From assembly GCA_050330055.1 (NCBI GenBank), contig JBHJOF010000352.1:1-23046 (forward strand): a stretch of DNA of 23,046 nucleotides. Reading direction: 5' to 3'. The notes below the pieces were generated by a model that was not told where the DNA came from, ran no database searches, and was given only the letters and a program-made list of their open reading frames with translations. This DNA is from JBHJOF01 sp050330055 (lineage in GTDB: Bacteria > Pseudomonadota > Alphaproteobacteria > Kiloniellales > JAKSDN01). Below are positions 17,133 to 23,046 of this stretch, piece by piece. Positions within the stretch are counted from its first letter, which is position 1. Each line of letters begins with the position of its first letter. The position numbers and the translations under genes were made by a program.

Positions 17133-17313
17133 CGAACAGGGCGCCCGCTACGCCTGGCAAGGCAACGGCGAGGCGACCCGTGTCACCTGGGCCATGCGGG
17201 GTCCCATGCCCTGCATGGCGAAGGTGATGAGCACCGTCTTCAGCATGGATAAGATGGTCGGCAAGGACTTCGAGACCGGCCTTGCCAACCTGAAGGGACT
17301 TGTCGAGAAATAG
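17131..17313 (+). pseudogene. Truncated SRPBCC/polyketide-cyclase-like remnant
   Basis: Sixty codons that read as the C-terminal part of an SRPBCC family protein: EATRVTWAMRGPMPCMAKVM, then FSMDKMVGKDFETGLANLKGLVEK. This closely fits the final strand and long C-terminal helix of stress-linked SRPBCC proteins, whose usual length is about 150-180 residues. No start codon with a ribosome site produces this product, and the frame upstream overlaps the VOC gene without SRPBCC-like sequence. The segment GARYAWQGN just before looks like a different, more N-terminal piece of the same domain, so an internal deletion may also have occurred. Most likely a decayed last gene of the operon. Confidence 0.65.
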
Positions 17314-17383
17314 GCCGCGTTGAACATCATGTGATACAGAGAGCCCAGAAATCGGCGCCAGGGCAGGCGAGAGCCGGCACGAT

Positions 17384-18142
17384 ATGGCGGAACGGAAGCG
17401 CATGCGGGCAGGGCGGCGGGCCATTCGCATCGGCACCTCAGGCTGGCACTACGACCACTGGGCCGGACCGTTCTATCCGCGGGAGCTGCGCAAGGCCGAC
17501 TACCTGGCCTTCTATGCCGAGTGCTTCGATACGGTCGAGATCAACAGCAGCTTCTACCGTTTGCCGTCGCCGGGGACCTTCCGCGGCTGGCGCGACAGCG
17601 TGCCGGGGGGCTTCCGCTTCGCCGTCAAGGCGAGTCGCTACATCACCCACATGAAGCGGCTGAAGGACCCCGAGGCGCACGTCGCCCGCTTCCTCGAGGC
17701 GGCTGCGGCGCTGGGCGACAAGCGGGGGCCGGTGCTGTTCCAGCTGCTGCCGCGCTGGAAGCCCGACCTCGGGCGGCTGCGCGACTTCCTCGCCGTGCTG
17801 CCCGGCAGCTTACCCTGCGCCTTCGAGTTCCGCGACGAGCGCTGGTTCGGCGACGGTCTGTACGACCTGCTGGCCGAGCACGGCGCAGCCTTCTGCATCT
17901 ACGATCTGGCCGGGCAGCGCTCGCCGATCGAGGTCACGGCCGCGCTCTGTTATGTGCGGCTGCACGGGCCGGGCGGTGCCTACCAGGGCAGCTACAGCGG
18001 CCAGGCGCTCGCCGCCTGGGCCAGGCGCTTCCGCGACTGGCGAGGGGAGGGCCGCCGGGTCTACTGTTACTTCGACAATGACGAAAAAGGTTATGCCGCA
18101 CGCGATGCCTTGCGGCTCAAGGCCATGCTGGGGGAGGACTGA
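17384..18142 (+). CDS. DUF72 family protein (YecE-like)
   Basis: A 252-residue protein of the DUF72 TIM-barrel-like family. Characteristic blocks are IGTSGWHYDHWAGPFYP (15-31), FDTVEINSSFYRLP (48-61), FRFAVKASRYITH (77-89), FQLLPRWKPD (118-127), FEFRDERWF (146-154), YVRLHGPGGAYQGSYS (190-205) and CYFDNDEKGYAARDA (228-242). The biochemical function is unknown. The start could be the ATG at 17384 or the one at 17402; the latter has the better ribosome-site-like GGAACGGAAG, so the N-terminus may be six residues shorter. It converges on the outer-membrane gene. Confidence 0.9.
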   Translation: MAERKRMRAGRRAIRIGTSGWHYDHWAGPFYPRELRKADYLAFYAECFDTVEINSSFYRLPSPGTFRGWRDSVPGGFRFAVKASRYITHMKRLKDPEAHVARFLEAAAALGDKRGPVLFQLLPRWKPDLGRLRDFLAVLPGSLPCAFEFRDERWFGDGLYDLLAEHGAAFCIYDLAGQRSPIEVTAALCYVRLHGPGGAYQGSYSGQALAAWARRFRDWRGEGRRVYCYFDNDEKGYAARDALRLKAMLGED

Positions 18143-18169
18143 GCCGCAGGTGCACGGCACCTGGCGGCT
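18142..18169. terminator. Hairpin between convergent genes
   Basis: AGCCGC-AGGTGC (18142-18153) pairs with GCACCT-GCGGCT (18157-18169) across a 3-base loop, with one bulged G at 18163. It begins at the DUF72 stop and ends 12 bases before the stop of the convergent outer-membrane gene. T-tracts are minimal on both sides, so function as a bidirectional terminator is plausible but not certain. Confidence 0.5.
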
Positions 18170-18180
18170 TCGACCGTGGC

Positions 18181-19548
18181 TCAGAAGGGCAGGTTGACGA
18201 AGAGGCCGGCTCGGTAGTCGGCGGGCACGGCGTGGGGGCTGTCGTGCAGCGCCGTCTCCAGGCCGGCGGAGTAGCCGCTGCCCAAATGCAGCACGCGGGC
18301 CGCCAACTCGCTGCCCAGCCCGCTGTTTTCCGGCGTCCGGTAGTTCTCGTGCTGCAGCAGCCGTCCGCGCAGGGTGAGGCTGTTGTCGCCGTCGTTCAGG
18401 GTGAAGGAGAGCCCGGCAGTCCCCGTGTCATTCGCCACGTCGCTGCCGGATAGAGTGCGCAGCGATGCCTCGCCGGCCAGCCGCGTCGCGGCACCCAGGA
18501 GCTCGAAATCCTGCTCCAGGCCGAAGCGAAGCTCCCGGCCTTGGCGCGACAGGCTCTGAATCTGCTCCTGCTCGCGGTCGGCGATCACCGCCATGCGGCC
18601 ACGCAGGTCCGGCGCCAGGGGCGCGCGCAGGGCGAGCCGGGCACGCGAGCGCAGCAGGTCTTCGGTTTCCTGGGCGTTACCGACCCGGCTGCCCTCCAAG
18701 CCCAGCTCGGCGGTCAGGCCCGGCAACAGGGCGGGCAGCATAGCCCGCTCCATCGCAAATCCCGCGCTCCAGCCGTCGTAGGGGTTCTCCGTGCCCAGCT
18801 CGCGGGCGCTGCGGCCGATGTAACCCGACAAGCGCGTCGCGTCGTCGAGCCGCCAGGCCCCATTGAACCGACCGCGCGCCTCGTACCCGACCTCGGCGTC
18901 GGGGCGGAAGCCGGCGCCGCGGTAGTCGAACGCGACGCCATAGGAGACGCGTCCGGACGGTTCCTCGCCCGACAGCCGGAAGGCATAGCCGAGGTTCTCG
19001 AGCGACCGCGAGTCGCTCGCGCTGGCCGCATCGCTGTCGTGCAGGCCGACTTCGCTTTGCAGGCTCAAGCGGCGCTGCTCGAACATGAGATCGTGCTCGG
19101 CGCCAAATACCGCCGTGCGCTGGCTTCGGTTGCGGGCAGTCCCGCTGTCCTGCGACCAGCTTTCGACCATGCCGCGGAGCACCATGCCGGAGCGCTGATT
19201 TTCCAGCCGCGCGCTGCCGCCGTTACGATCGGTCGCCTGCTCGCCGAGCTGCGGCTCCGGCAGCGCGATCAGCTGCGCTGCCGAGCCTTGAGGCGCCGCA
19301 TCCTTCTTGGGCAAGCGGACATTGTTGAAGACGCCGTAGTGGCGGCGCAGGCGCGTGAGAGGGTCGACAAGACCGCTGAAGATCGGTGCCACGAGGTCGC
19401 TGTTGTGCCGGACTGGCGAACCAGCCAGCGCGGTCTCTTGGCTGGCCGGCAGGAAGGGGGTCTCCTCAGCTGCGACCTGACCGCAACACAGCACCAGCGC
19501 CAAGGCCGTGGGAGCCCAACTCCGGAACCGACACCCCAACACCACCAC
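18181..19548 (-). CDS. Putative outer-membrane beta-barrel protein, function unknown
   Basis: A 455-residue protein not assigned to a named family. The N-terminus has basic residues, a hydrophobic stretch (PTALALVLCCG) and an AA-EE cleavage candidate near 27, fitting export. From about residue 120 on it shows alternating polar/aliphatic stretches of 9-12 residues joined by Asp/Asn/Gly turns, for example VSYGVAFDYRGAGF, RFNGAWRLDDATRLSGYIG and NSLTLRGRLLQHENYRT. The protein ends in Phe (AGLFVNLPF). Terminal aromatic and alternating strands are marks of BAM-inserted outer-membrane barrels. The start is a GTG in a run of three GTGs without a clear ribosome site, so the first residues are uncertain. 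Codon use looks normal. Confidence 0.7.
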   Translation of the reverse strand: MVVLGCRFRSWAPTALALVLCCGQVAAEETPFLPASQETALAGSPVRHNSDLVAPIFSGLVDPLTRLRRHYGVFNNVRLPKKDAAPQGSAAQLIALPEPQLGEQATDRNGGSARLENQRSGMVLRGMVESWSQDSGTARNRSQRTAVFGAEHDLMFEQRRLSLQSEVGLHDSDAASASDSRSLENLGYAFRLSGEEPSGRVSYGVAFDYRGAGFRPDAEVGYEARGRFNGAWRLDDATRLSGYIGRSARELGTENPYDGWSAGFAMERAMLPALLPGLTAELGLEGSRVGNAQETEDLLRSRARLALRAPLAPDLRGRMAVIADREQEQIQSLSRQGRELRFGLEQDFELLGAATRLAGEASLRTLSGSDVANDTGTAGLSFTLNDGDNSLTLRGRLLQHENYRTPENSGLGSELAARVLHLGSGYSAGLETALHDSPHAVPADYRAGLFVNLPF

Positions 19549-19631
19549 CGTACCGCAAGACCATGACGGCGCACCGTGCCGCCATCCCCAAATGCAAGAA
19601 AGCTCTGGTCTTGGGTGGTAGCCCTATCAGC

Positions 19632-19646
19632 TTAACATTCGCTTAG
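19632..19646 (-). promoter_or_regulatory. Possible CtrA-like site upstream of the outer-membrane gene
   Basis: TTAA-N7-TTAG (read on +) matches the alphaproteobacterial CtrA consensus TTAA-N7-TTAA at seven of eight positions. It is about 85-100 bases before the barrel gene start and just downstream of the nicotinate phosphoribosyltransferase stop. In GC-rich DNA such AT-rich spacing is not common, but a single short match is weak evidence. Confidence 0.3.
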
Positions 19647-19663
19647 CGGAATTTCCCCGCGAG

Positions 19664-21037
19664 TCAGTTTCTTGCTTTCATGACAGTTTGGTACGCATTC
19701 TCGGCAAGTCGCTTTAGCGGCTCGGAGACCGTGACTTCGTAGGTTTCCTGCGGGTCGGGCGCGCGCAACGCCTCGGGTAGCCGGGCAAGCTCGGCCGCGG
19801 CGTGTCTGCGCACCTGATCGAGACTCGGCAGGCTGTCGATCCGCTTGCCGCCGCGCAGCACCGGCGCGATCAACGCCTCGCCGTCCGCCGCGTCGCCTTC
19901 CAGGGTCAGCAGGTCGCCGGCCATCGTTCCGGCCGCGTCATAGCGCCGAAAGACCTGCTTGCGGCCCGGCCAGGTTGCCTTGCCTTCAGAGCGCTTGCGT
20001 TTCGGCTGGCCGGCGTAGACCTGCAGCTTGTAAGCGCAGTCCAGCGCCGGGGCATCCGACGAGGTGGTCAGACTGGTGCCGATGCCATAGCCGTCGATCG
20101 GCGCGCCTTGCCGTACGAAATCCGTCAGGGACCATTCGTCGATGCCGCCGCTGGCGAAAATCTCGACCTGCTCCAGACCGCCGTCGTCGAGAATGCGCCG
20201 CACGCGCCGGGCATGCTCGGCCAGGTCGCCGCTGTCGAGCCGCACGCCGCGGACAGTGATACCCTCGTCCCGCAGGCGCGGCGCCAAGCGGACCACGATC
20301 TCGGCCGCCGCCTCGGTGTCGTAGGTGTCGAGCAGCAGCACCACGGCGTCGGGGCGTGAGCGGGCGAAGCGCAGGAAGGCGGTCTCCTCGTCGTCATGCG
20401 CCTGGATGAAGGAATGCGCCATGGTGCCGCTGATCGGCAGGCCGAAGACCGGCGCAGCCAGGGTGGTGGCGCTGGCAGCAAAGCCGGCCAGGTAGGCGGC
20501 GCGCGCGGCCAGCAGGCCGGCCTCGGCGCCGTGCGCGCGGCGCAAGCCGAAGTCGACCAGCGTCTTGCCCGGCGCGGCCAGCACCATGCGCGCCGCCTTG
20601 CTGGCGATCAGGCACTCGAAGTGCAGCAGGTTGATCAGGCGGCTCTCCAGGAGCTGCGCCTCCGGCAGCGGCGCGCTCAGGCGCAGGATCGGCTCGTTGG
20701 GGAAGAAGACCGTGCCCTCGGCCATGGCACGCAGGTCGCCCGTGAAGCGGAGGTCGGCCAGATGGTCGATCAGATCGCGCGAGAAGCGGCCACTGGTGCC
20801 GAGCCAGTCCAGCTCCTGGGCGCTGAAGCGGGCCTCCTCGAGGAACTGCACCACCTGCTCCAGCCCGGCGGCCATGAAGAAGCCGCGTCCGGGCGGCAGC
20901 TTGCGCACGAAGAACTCGAAGACCGCCGTCTCGGTCATGCCGGCCTCCAGGTAGGCCTGCATCATGTTCAGCTCGTAGAGATCGGTCAGCAGCAGGCTGG
21001 CGCCTGGATTGGTCCCTGGAAAGCCGAAGCGCGGCAT
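19664..21037 (-). CDS. pncB: Nicotinate phosphoribosyltransferase
   Basis: A 457-residue NAD-salvage enzyme that makes nicotinate mononucleotide from nicotinate and PRPP with ATP hydrolysis. Motifs in order: LLLTDLYELNMMQAY (15-29), KLPPGRGFFMAAGLE (46-60), VDFGLRRAHG (162-171), SGTMAHSFIQAH (203-214) with a candidate phosphorylated histidine, LLDTYDT (235-241), VRLDSGDL (265-272), FASGGIDEW (294-302) and GYGIGTSLTTS (316-326). These resemble the long NAPRT type also found in animals and many bacteria. The start at 21037 is chosen because AGGAC precedes it and earlier in-frame residues (up to 21154) do not resemble the family. The tandem palindrome at 21062-21082 lies right before the start and may be its operator. 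Confidence 0.93.
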   Translation of the reverse strand: MPRFGFPGTNPGASLLLTDLYELNMMQAYLEAGMTETAVFEFFVRKLPPGRGFFMAAGLEQVVQFLEEARFSAQELDWLGTSGRFSRDLIDHLADLRFTGDLRAMAEGTVFFPNEPILRLSAPLPEAQLLESRLINLLHFECLIASKAARMVLAAPGKTLVDFGLRRAHGAEAGLLAARAAYLAGFAASATTLAAPVFGLPISGTMAHSFIQAHDDEETAFLRFARSRPDAVVLLLDTYDTEAAAEIVVRLAPRLRDEGITVRGVRLDSGDLAEHARRVRRILDDGGLEQVEIFASGGIDEWSLTDFVRQGAPIDGYGIGTSLTTSSDAPALDCAYKLQVYAGQPKRKRSEGKATWPGRKQVFRRYDAAGTMAGDLLTLEGDAADGEALIAPVLRGGKRIDSLPSLDQVRRHAAAELARLPEALRAPDPQETYEVTVSEPLKRLAENAYQTVMKARN

Positions 21038-21061
21038 GGACGGCAGTCCTCGCTGCTCCAC

Positions 21062-21082
21062 TCGTTTACGACTCGTTAGCGA
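21062..21082. promoter_or_regulatory. Tandem palindromes upstream of pncB, possible operator
   Basis: TCGTTTACGA (21062-21071) and TCGTTAGCGA (21073-21082) are two imperfect palindromes of the form TCGTTWRCGA, repeated with an 11-base period (one helical turn). They lie 25-45 bases before the pncB start and about 85-100 bases before the divergent 56-codon gene. Cooperative binding by a dimeric regulator is the natural reading; the regulator is unknown. Confidence 0.45.
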
Positions 21083-21165
21083 ATCGGGCAGTCTTCTGGA
21101 GAGAGTCGGCCCATGGATCCGAATACATGGCAAGGACCAGCGCGCCGGCGGCAAGGAGGACTGCC

Positions 21166-21336
21166 ATGGCGCCCCGCGAAGAGCTCAAGCTGGTCAGCGA
21201 TGAAACTCAGGCCCTGTTCATGCTGCTGCTGGCCCGCGGGGTCGATCCGCTGTCTTTGACCGCGCTGGTATCGTCCGCCTATGCGGACGGCGGCCACTAC
21301 GTGCTGAACGAGTTCCAGGACCGCTTCGCCAGCTGA
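21166..21336 (+). CDS. Small protein of unknown function (56 residues)
   Basis: A short gene with a near-ideal ribosome site, AAGGAGGA (21153-21160), five bases before the ATG. The protein reads as two helices: REELKLVSDETQALFMLLLARG and DPLSLTALVSSAYADGGHYVLNEFQ, with a hydrophobic face but no clear transmembrane segment. I do not recognise a family. An in-frame ATG at 21127 exists but lacks a good ribosome site. It is transcribed away from pncB and converges on hsp20. The good site and balanced composition make a real gene likely. Confidence 0.65.
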   Translation: MAPREELKLVSDETQALFMLLLARGVDPLSLTALVSSAYADGGHYVLNEFQDRFAS

Positions 21337-21350
21337 CGCGACCCGGTAGT

Positions 21351-21373
21351 ACAAAGAGGGGCGCCGCCGCCCC
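21351..21373 (-). terminator. Terminator for hsp20 (minus strand)
   Basis: On the minus strand, GGGGCG-GCGG-CGCCCC forms a 6-bp all-GC stem with a tetraloop, followed by TCTTTGT (21357-21351). It is 48 bases past the hsp20 stop. On the plus strand the hairpin is followed by C-rich DNA, so it fits hsp20 better than the small gene. Confidence 0.5.
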
Positions 21374-21420
21374 GCCCCCCTTGTGCCACCGGGCCGCGAG
21401 GCGGCGGAGCGAGAGCCGCG

Positions 21421-21972
21421 CTACTTCTTGGAGATGGCGATCTTCTTGGTCTTGGCCTTGGCCTCGGGGCGCTTGGGTAACGAGATTTTCAGCACGCCCT
21501 TGTCGAAGCTCGCCTTGATCTGATCCTGGTTGACCGCGTCCGGCACGCGGAAAGAGCGCATGAAGGAGCCGTAGCGGCGCTCGGACAGGTAATAGTCCTT
21601 CTCCTTCTTCTCCTCCTCGACCTTCTTCTCTCCCTTGATGGTCATGAGATCGTCGGCAAGGGAGACCTCGACGTCCGTCTCGTCGAGGCCGGGAAGCTCA
21701 GCGGTGATCTCGATCCCATCGCCGCTCTCGGCGACGTCGAAGCGGACGTCGACCAGACCGCCGCGACCGGTGACCGATGGCACCTCGAAGGGCTCGAAGC
21801 TCCAGAGGTCGCGCGTCCAGCCGCTGGAGGGCCAGCCGGTCATGAAGTCCTCAAACATGCGGTCCATGCGCCGCCGCAGCTCGCCGAGCGGGGCGTGAAC
21901 CGAGGGTACGGCCGCCGTTTCCTTGGCTGCCTTGCCTTTGTTCTTCTTCACGGCAACAGACTTGTCAGCCAT
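21421..21972 (-). CDS. Hsp20/alpha-crystallin small heat-shock protein
   Basis: A 183-residue ATP-independent holdase chaperone. The alpha-crystallin domain spans about residues 72-170, with VDVRFDVAESGDGIEITAELPGLDETDVEVSLADD and the closing A-x-x-x-x-GVLKISLPK. The N-terminal arm contains a lysine/alanine-rich segment (1-22) and an aromatic amphipathic stretch (GELRRRMDRMFEDFMTGWP). The C-terminus is again lysine-rich (KRPEAKAKTKKIAISKK) with an I-A-I near the end that can serve as the I-x-I oligomerisation motif. The start at 21972 has GAGGAG upstream. An FNR-like box lies about 80 bases upstream. Codon use and composition differ little from neighbours. Confidence 0.93.
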   Translation of the reverse strand: MADKSVAVKKNKGKAAKETAAVPSVHAPLGELRRRMDRMFEDFMTGWPSSGWTRDLWSFEPFEVPSVTGRGGLVDVRFDVAESGDGIEITAELPGLDETDVEVSLADDLMTIKGEKKVEEEKKEKDYYLSERRYGSFMRSFRVPDAVNQDQIKASFDKGVLKISLPKRPEAKAKTKKIAISKK

Positions 21973-22047
21973 CTCGCAATACTCCTCGTCAGGAAGCCTC
22001 TGCTGGAGCAATCGCGTGGACGGTAGGCCGCTTGCCGGCCCTTGGCT

Positions 22048-22061
22048 TTGATTTAGGTCAG
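22048..22061 (-). promoter_or_regulatory. FNR/FixK-like site upstream of hsp20
   Basis: On the minus strand CTGAC-CTAA-ATCAA fits the FNR/FixK family pattern TTGA(T/C)-N4-ATCAA with one mismatch if TTGAC half-sites are allowed (two against the strict consensus). A -10-like TACCGT (22025-22020) falls exactly at the place expected for a site centred at -41.5. Weaker than the usp site. It lies in the region shared with the divergent M48 gene. Confidence 0.4.
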
Positions 22062-22123
22062 CCTGCCGGCCGATACCAGGGGGCGCCGCCGCCGAGTTGC
22101 CGCGCCGGACGCGGCGCATGAAA

Positions 22124-22153
22124 TTGGCGAGGCCGCTGCCTACCTAAGATAAT
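22124..22153 (+). promoter_or_regulatory. Candidate sigma-70 promoter for the M48 protease gene
   Basis: TTGGCG (22124-22129), an 18-base spacer and GATAAT (22148-22153) give four and five matches to the -35 and -10 consensus. Transcription would start near 22160, about 45 bases before the ATG at 22206. Confidence 0.4.
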
Positions 22154-22205
22154 GGGCGGCAGGCATGCCTCCCGCCGACAGGTGCAGAGATAGGTCGAAC
22201 AGATC

Positions 22206-23046
22206 ATGCAGCTCACCGCCCTGGCGCCGCTCAATCCGGACCAGCAGCAGCGCCACAAACTCCGTAACTTCCTCCACTCCCTGCTGCTGCTCGGGGGTAT
22301 GGTCGTGTTGCTGGCGGCCTGCGGTTGGATCGTCGCCGGCTGGCTGGGCGTGATCATGGCCATCCTTCTGGGCGCGATCGGGCTCAGCCTGAGCCCCAGT
22401 GTCTCGCCGCAGTTCGTGCTGCACCTCTTCGGCGCGCGCAAGCTGCCCGAGTACGAGATGGCCGAGATCTACGCGGTGGTGGCGGAGCTGTCCCGCCGCG
22501 CCGGGCTGGAGCGGCCGCCCAGGCTGTTCTACATCGCCAGCCCGACCCTCAATGCCTTCTCGGTCGGCAGCCGCGGCGACGCGGCGATCGCCATGACCAG
22601 CGGCCTCCTGAGCCGCCTCACGCTGCGCGAGCTGGCCGGCGTGCTGGCGCACGAGCTGAGCCACATCCGCAACAACGACATGTGGGTCATGGGCCTGGCC
22701 GACATGATCAGCCGGCTGACCCGCTCCATGTCGTTCGTGGGCGTGCTGCTGCTGGTCCTGAACGCGCCGCTGCTGCTTGCCGGCGTGGAGCAGGTGCCCT
22801 GGCTGCTGGTGCTGCTGCTGATCTTCGCCCCCTCGATCGGCACGCTGCTGCAGCTCGCCCTGTCGCGCACCCGCGAGTTCGAGGCCGACTTGGACGGCGC
22901 CGGCCTGACCCGCGACCCGGCGGGCCTGGCCGCCGCATTGCAGAAGCTGGAACGCTATCAGGGCCGCTTCTGGGAGGACATCTTCCTGCCCGGCCGGCGG
23001 GCGCCTGATCCCTCGGACAGTCATGACAGTTCCCCTGGATCAGATG
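22206..23046 (+). CDS. M48 family (HtpX-like) membrane metalloprotease, 3' truncated
   Basis: An open frame of 280 codons running off the window end. The N-terminal half has one or two hydrophobic segments (about 25-62), beginning MQLTALAPLNPDQQQRHKLRN. A peptidase M48 domain follows: NAFSVGSRGDAAIAMTSGLL (116-135), zinc motif H149-E150-LS-H153 in VLAHELSHIRNND, two more hydrophobic segments (about 176-218), and the third ligand E224 in SRTREFEADLDGAGL. This is the HtpX/STE24 layout, a membrane protease that removes damaged membrane proteins alongside FtsH. The ribosome site is weak, so the start is chosen from the family-like N-terminus. It is divergent from hsp20. A long antisense frame over the same region is a GC-rich shadow. 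Confidence 0.9.
   Translation, partial: MQLTALAPLNPDQQQRHKLRNFLHSLLLLGGMVVLLAACGWIVAGWLGVIMAILLGAIGLSLSPSVSPQFVLHLFGARKLPEYEMAEIYAVVAELSRRAGLERPPRLFYIASPTLNAFSVGSRGDAAIAMTSGLLSRLTLRELAGVLAHELSHIRNNDMWVMGLADMISRLTRSMSFVGVLLLVLNAPLLLAGVEQVPWLLVLLLIFAPSIGTLLQLALSRTREFEADLDGAGLTRDPAGLAAALQKLERYQGRFWEDIFLPGRRAPDPSDSHDSSPGSD

Noticed and set aside
19664..21154. pncB starting at 21154
   Set aside because: The extra 39 residues lack family similarity and would cover the tandem palindromes; the ATG at 21037 has a ribosome site and fits the family start.
22140..23024. A 294-codon antisense frame opposite the M48 protease
   Set aside because: Gln/His/Asp-rich low-complexity product. The plus frame shows HELSH, REFEAD and membrane segments of a real M48 protease.

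Overview
The window is high-GC DNA (roughly two thirds G+C by eye) with tightly packed genes, overlapping stop/start codons and families typical of Alphaproteobacteria. An alphaproteobacterium of the Rhodospirillales/Kiloniellales kind is the best guess. This rests on gene families and layout, not on a marker gene. I saw no rRNA, tRNA, CRISPR array, transposase or phage gene, and no gene-free stretch longer than 300 bases.

Region 1 (1-8260, + strand) is a purine uptake and catabolism cluster. In order it holds the end of xdhC (xanthine dehydrogenase maturation), guanine deaminase, a four-gene BMP-type nucleoside/purine ABC importer (ATPase, two permeases, periplasmic binding protein), an adenosine-deaminase-family enzyme that looks like an adenine deaminase, and a PuuD-type membrane urate oxidase with a C-terminal cytochrome c domain. 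The implied route is purine import, then adenine to hypoxanthine and guanine to xanthine, then xanthine dehydrogenase to urate, then urate oxidation coupled to the respiratory chain. A strong terminator splits the importer from the adenine deaminase/puuD pair.

Region 2 (8291-12007, + strand) has an Fpg/Nei-type DNA glycosylase of an unusual subfamily, a universal stress protein behind a near-perfect FNR/FixK-type box, and an FtsH protease.

Region 3 (12128-17313, + strand) is an ECF42-type sigma factor locus. A DGPF/YCII protein is co-transcribed with a sigma factor carrying a long C-terminal TPR-like domain. A second DGPF gene then heads a probable operon of DUF899, GST, GFA, SnoaL-like and VOC proteins, ending in a truncated SRPBCC remnant. 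Matching promoter-like motifs (GCTGTCGG-N17-CGTCCTA) precede both DGPF genes and fit the reported ECF42 promoter, so the locus looks autoregulated.

Region 4 (17384-23046) is mixed: a DUF72 protein (+), an orphan outer-membrane barrel candidate (-), nicotinate phosphoribosyltransferase (-) with a tandem palindrome just upstream, a 56-residue unknown protein (+), an Hsp20 chaperone (-) with a second, weaker FNR-like box, and an M48/HtpX-like membrane protease (+) cut off by the window end.

Two copies of a GC-rich palindromic repeat (about 1044-1179 and 8291-8387) bracket the purine importer/catabolism genes. Usp, FtsH, Hsp20 and the M48 protease together suggest a protein quality-control theme, part of it possibly oxygen-responsive.
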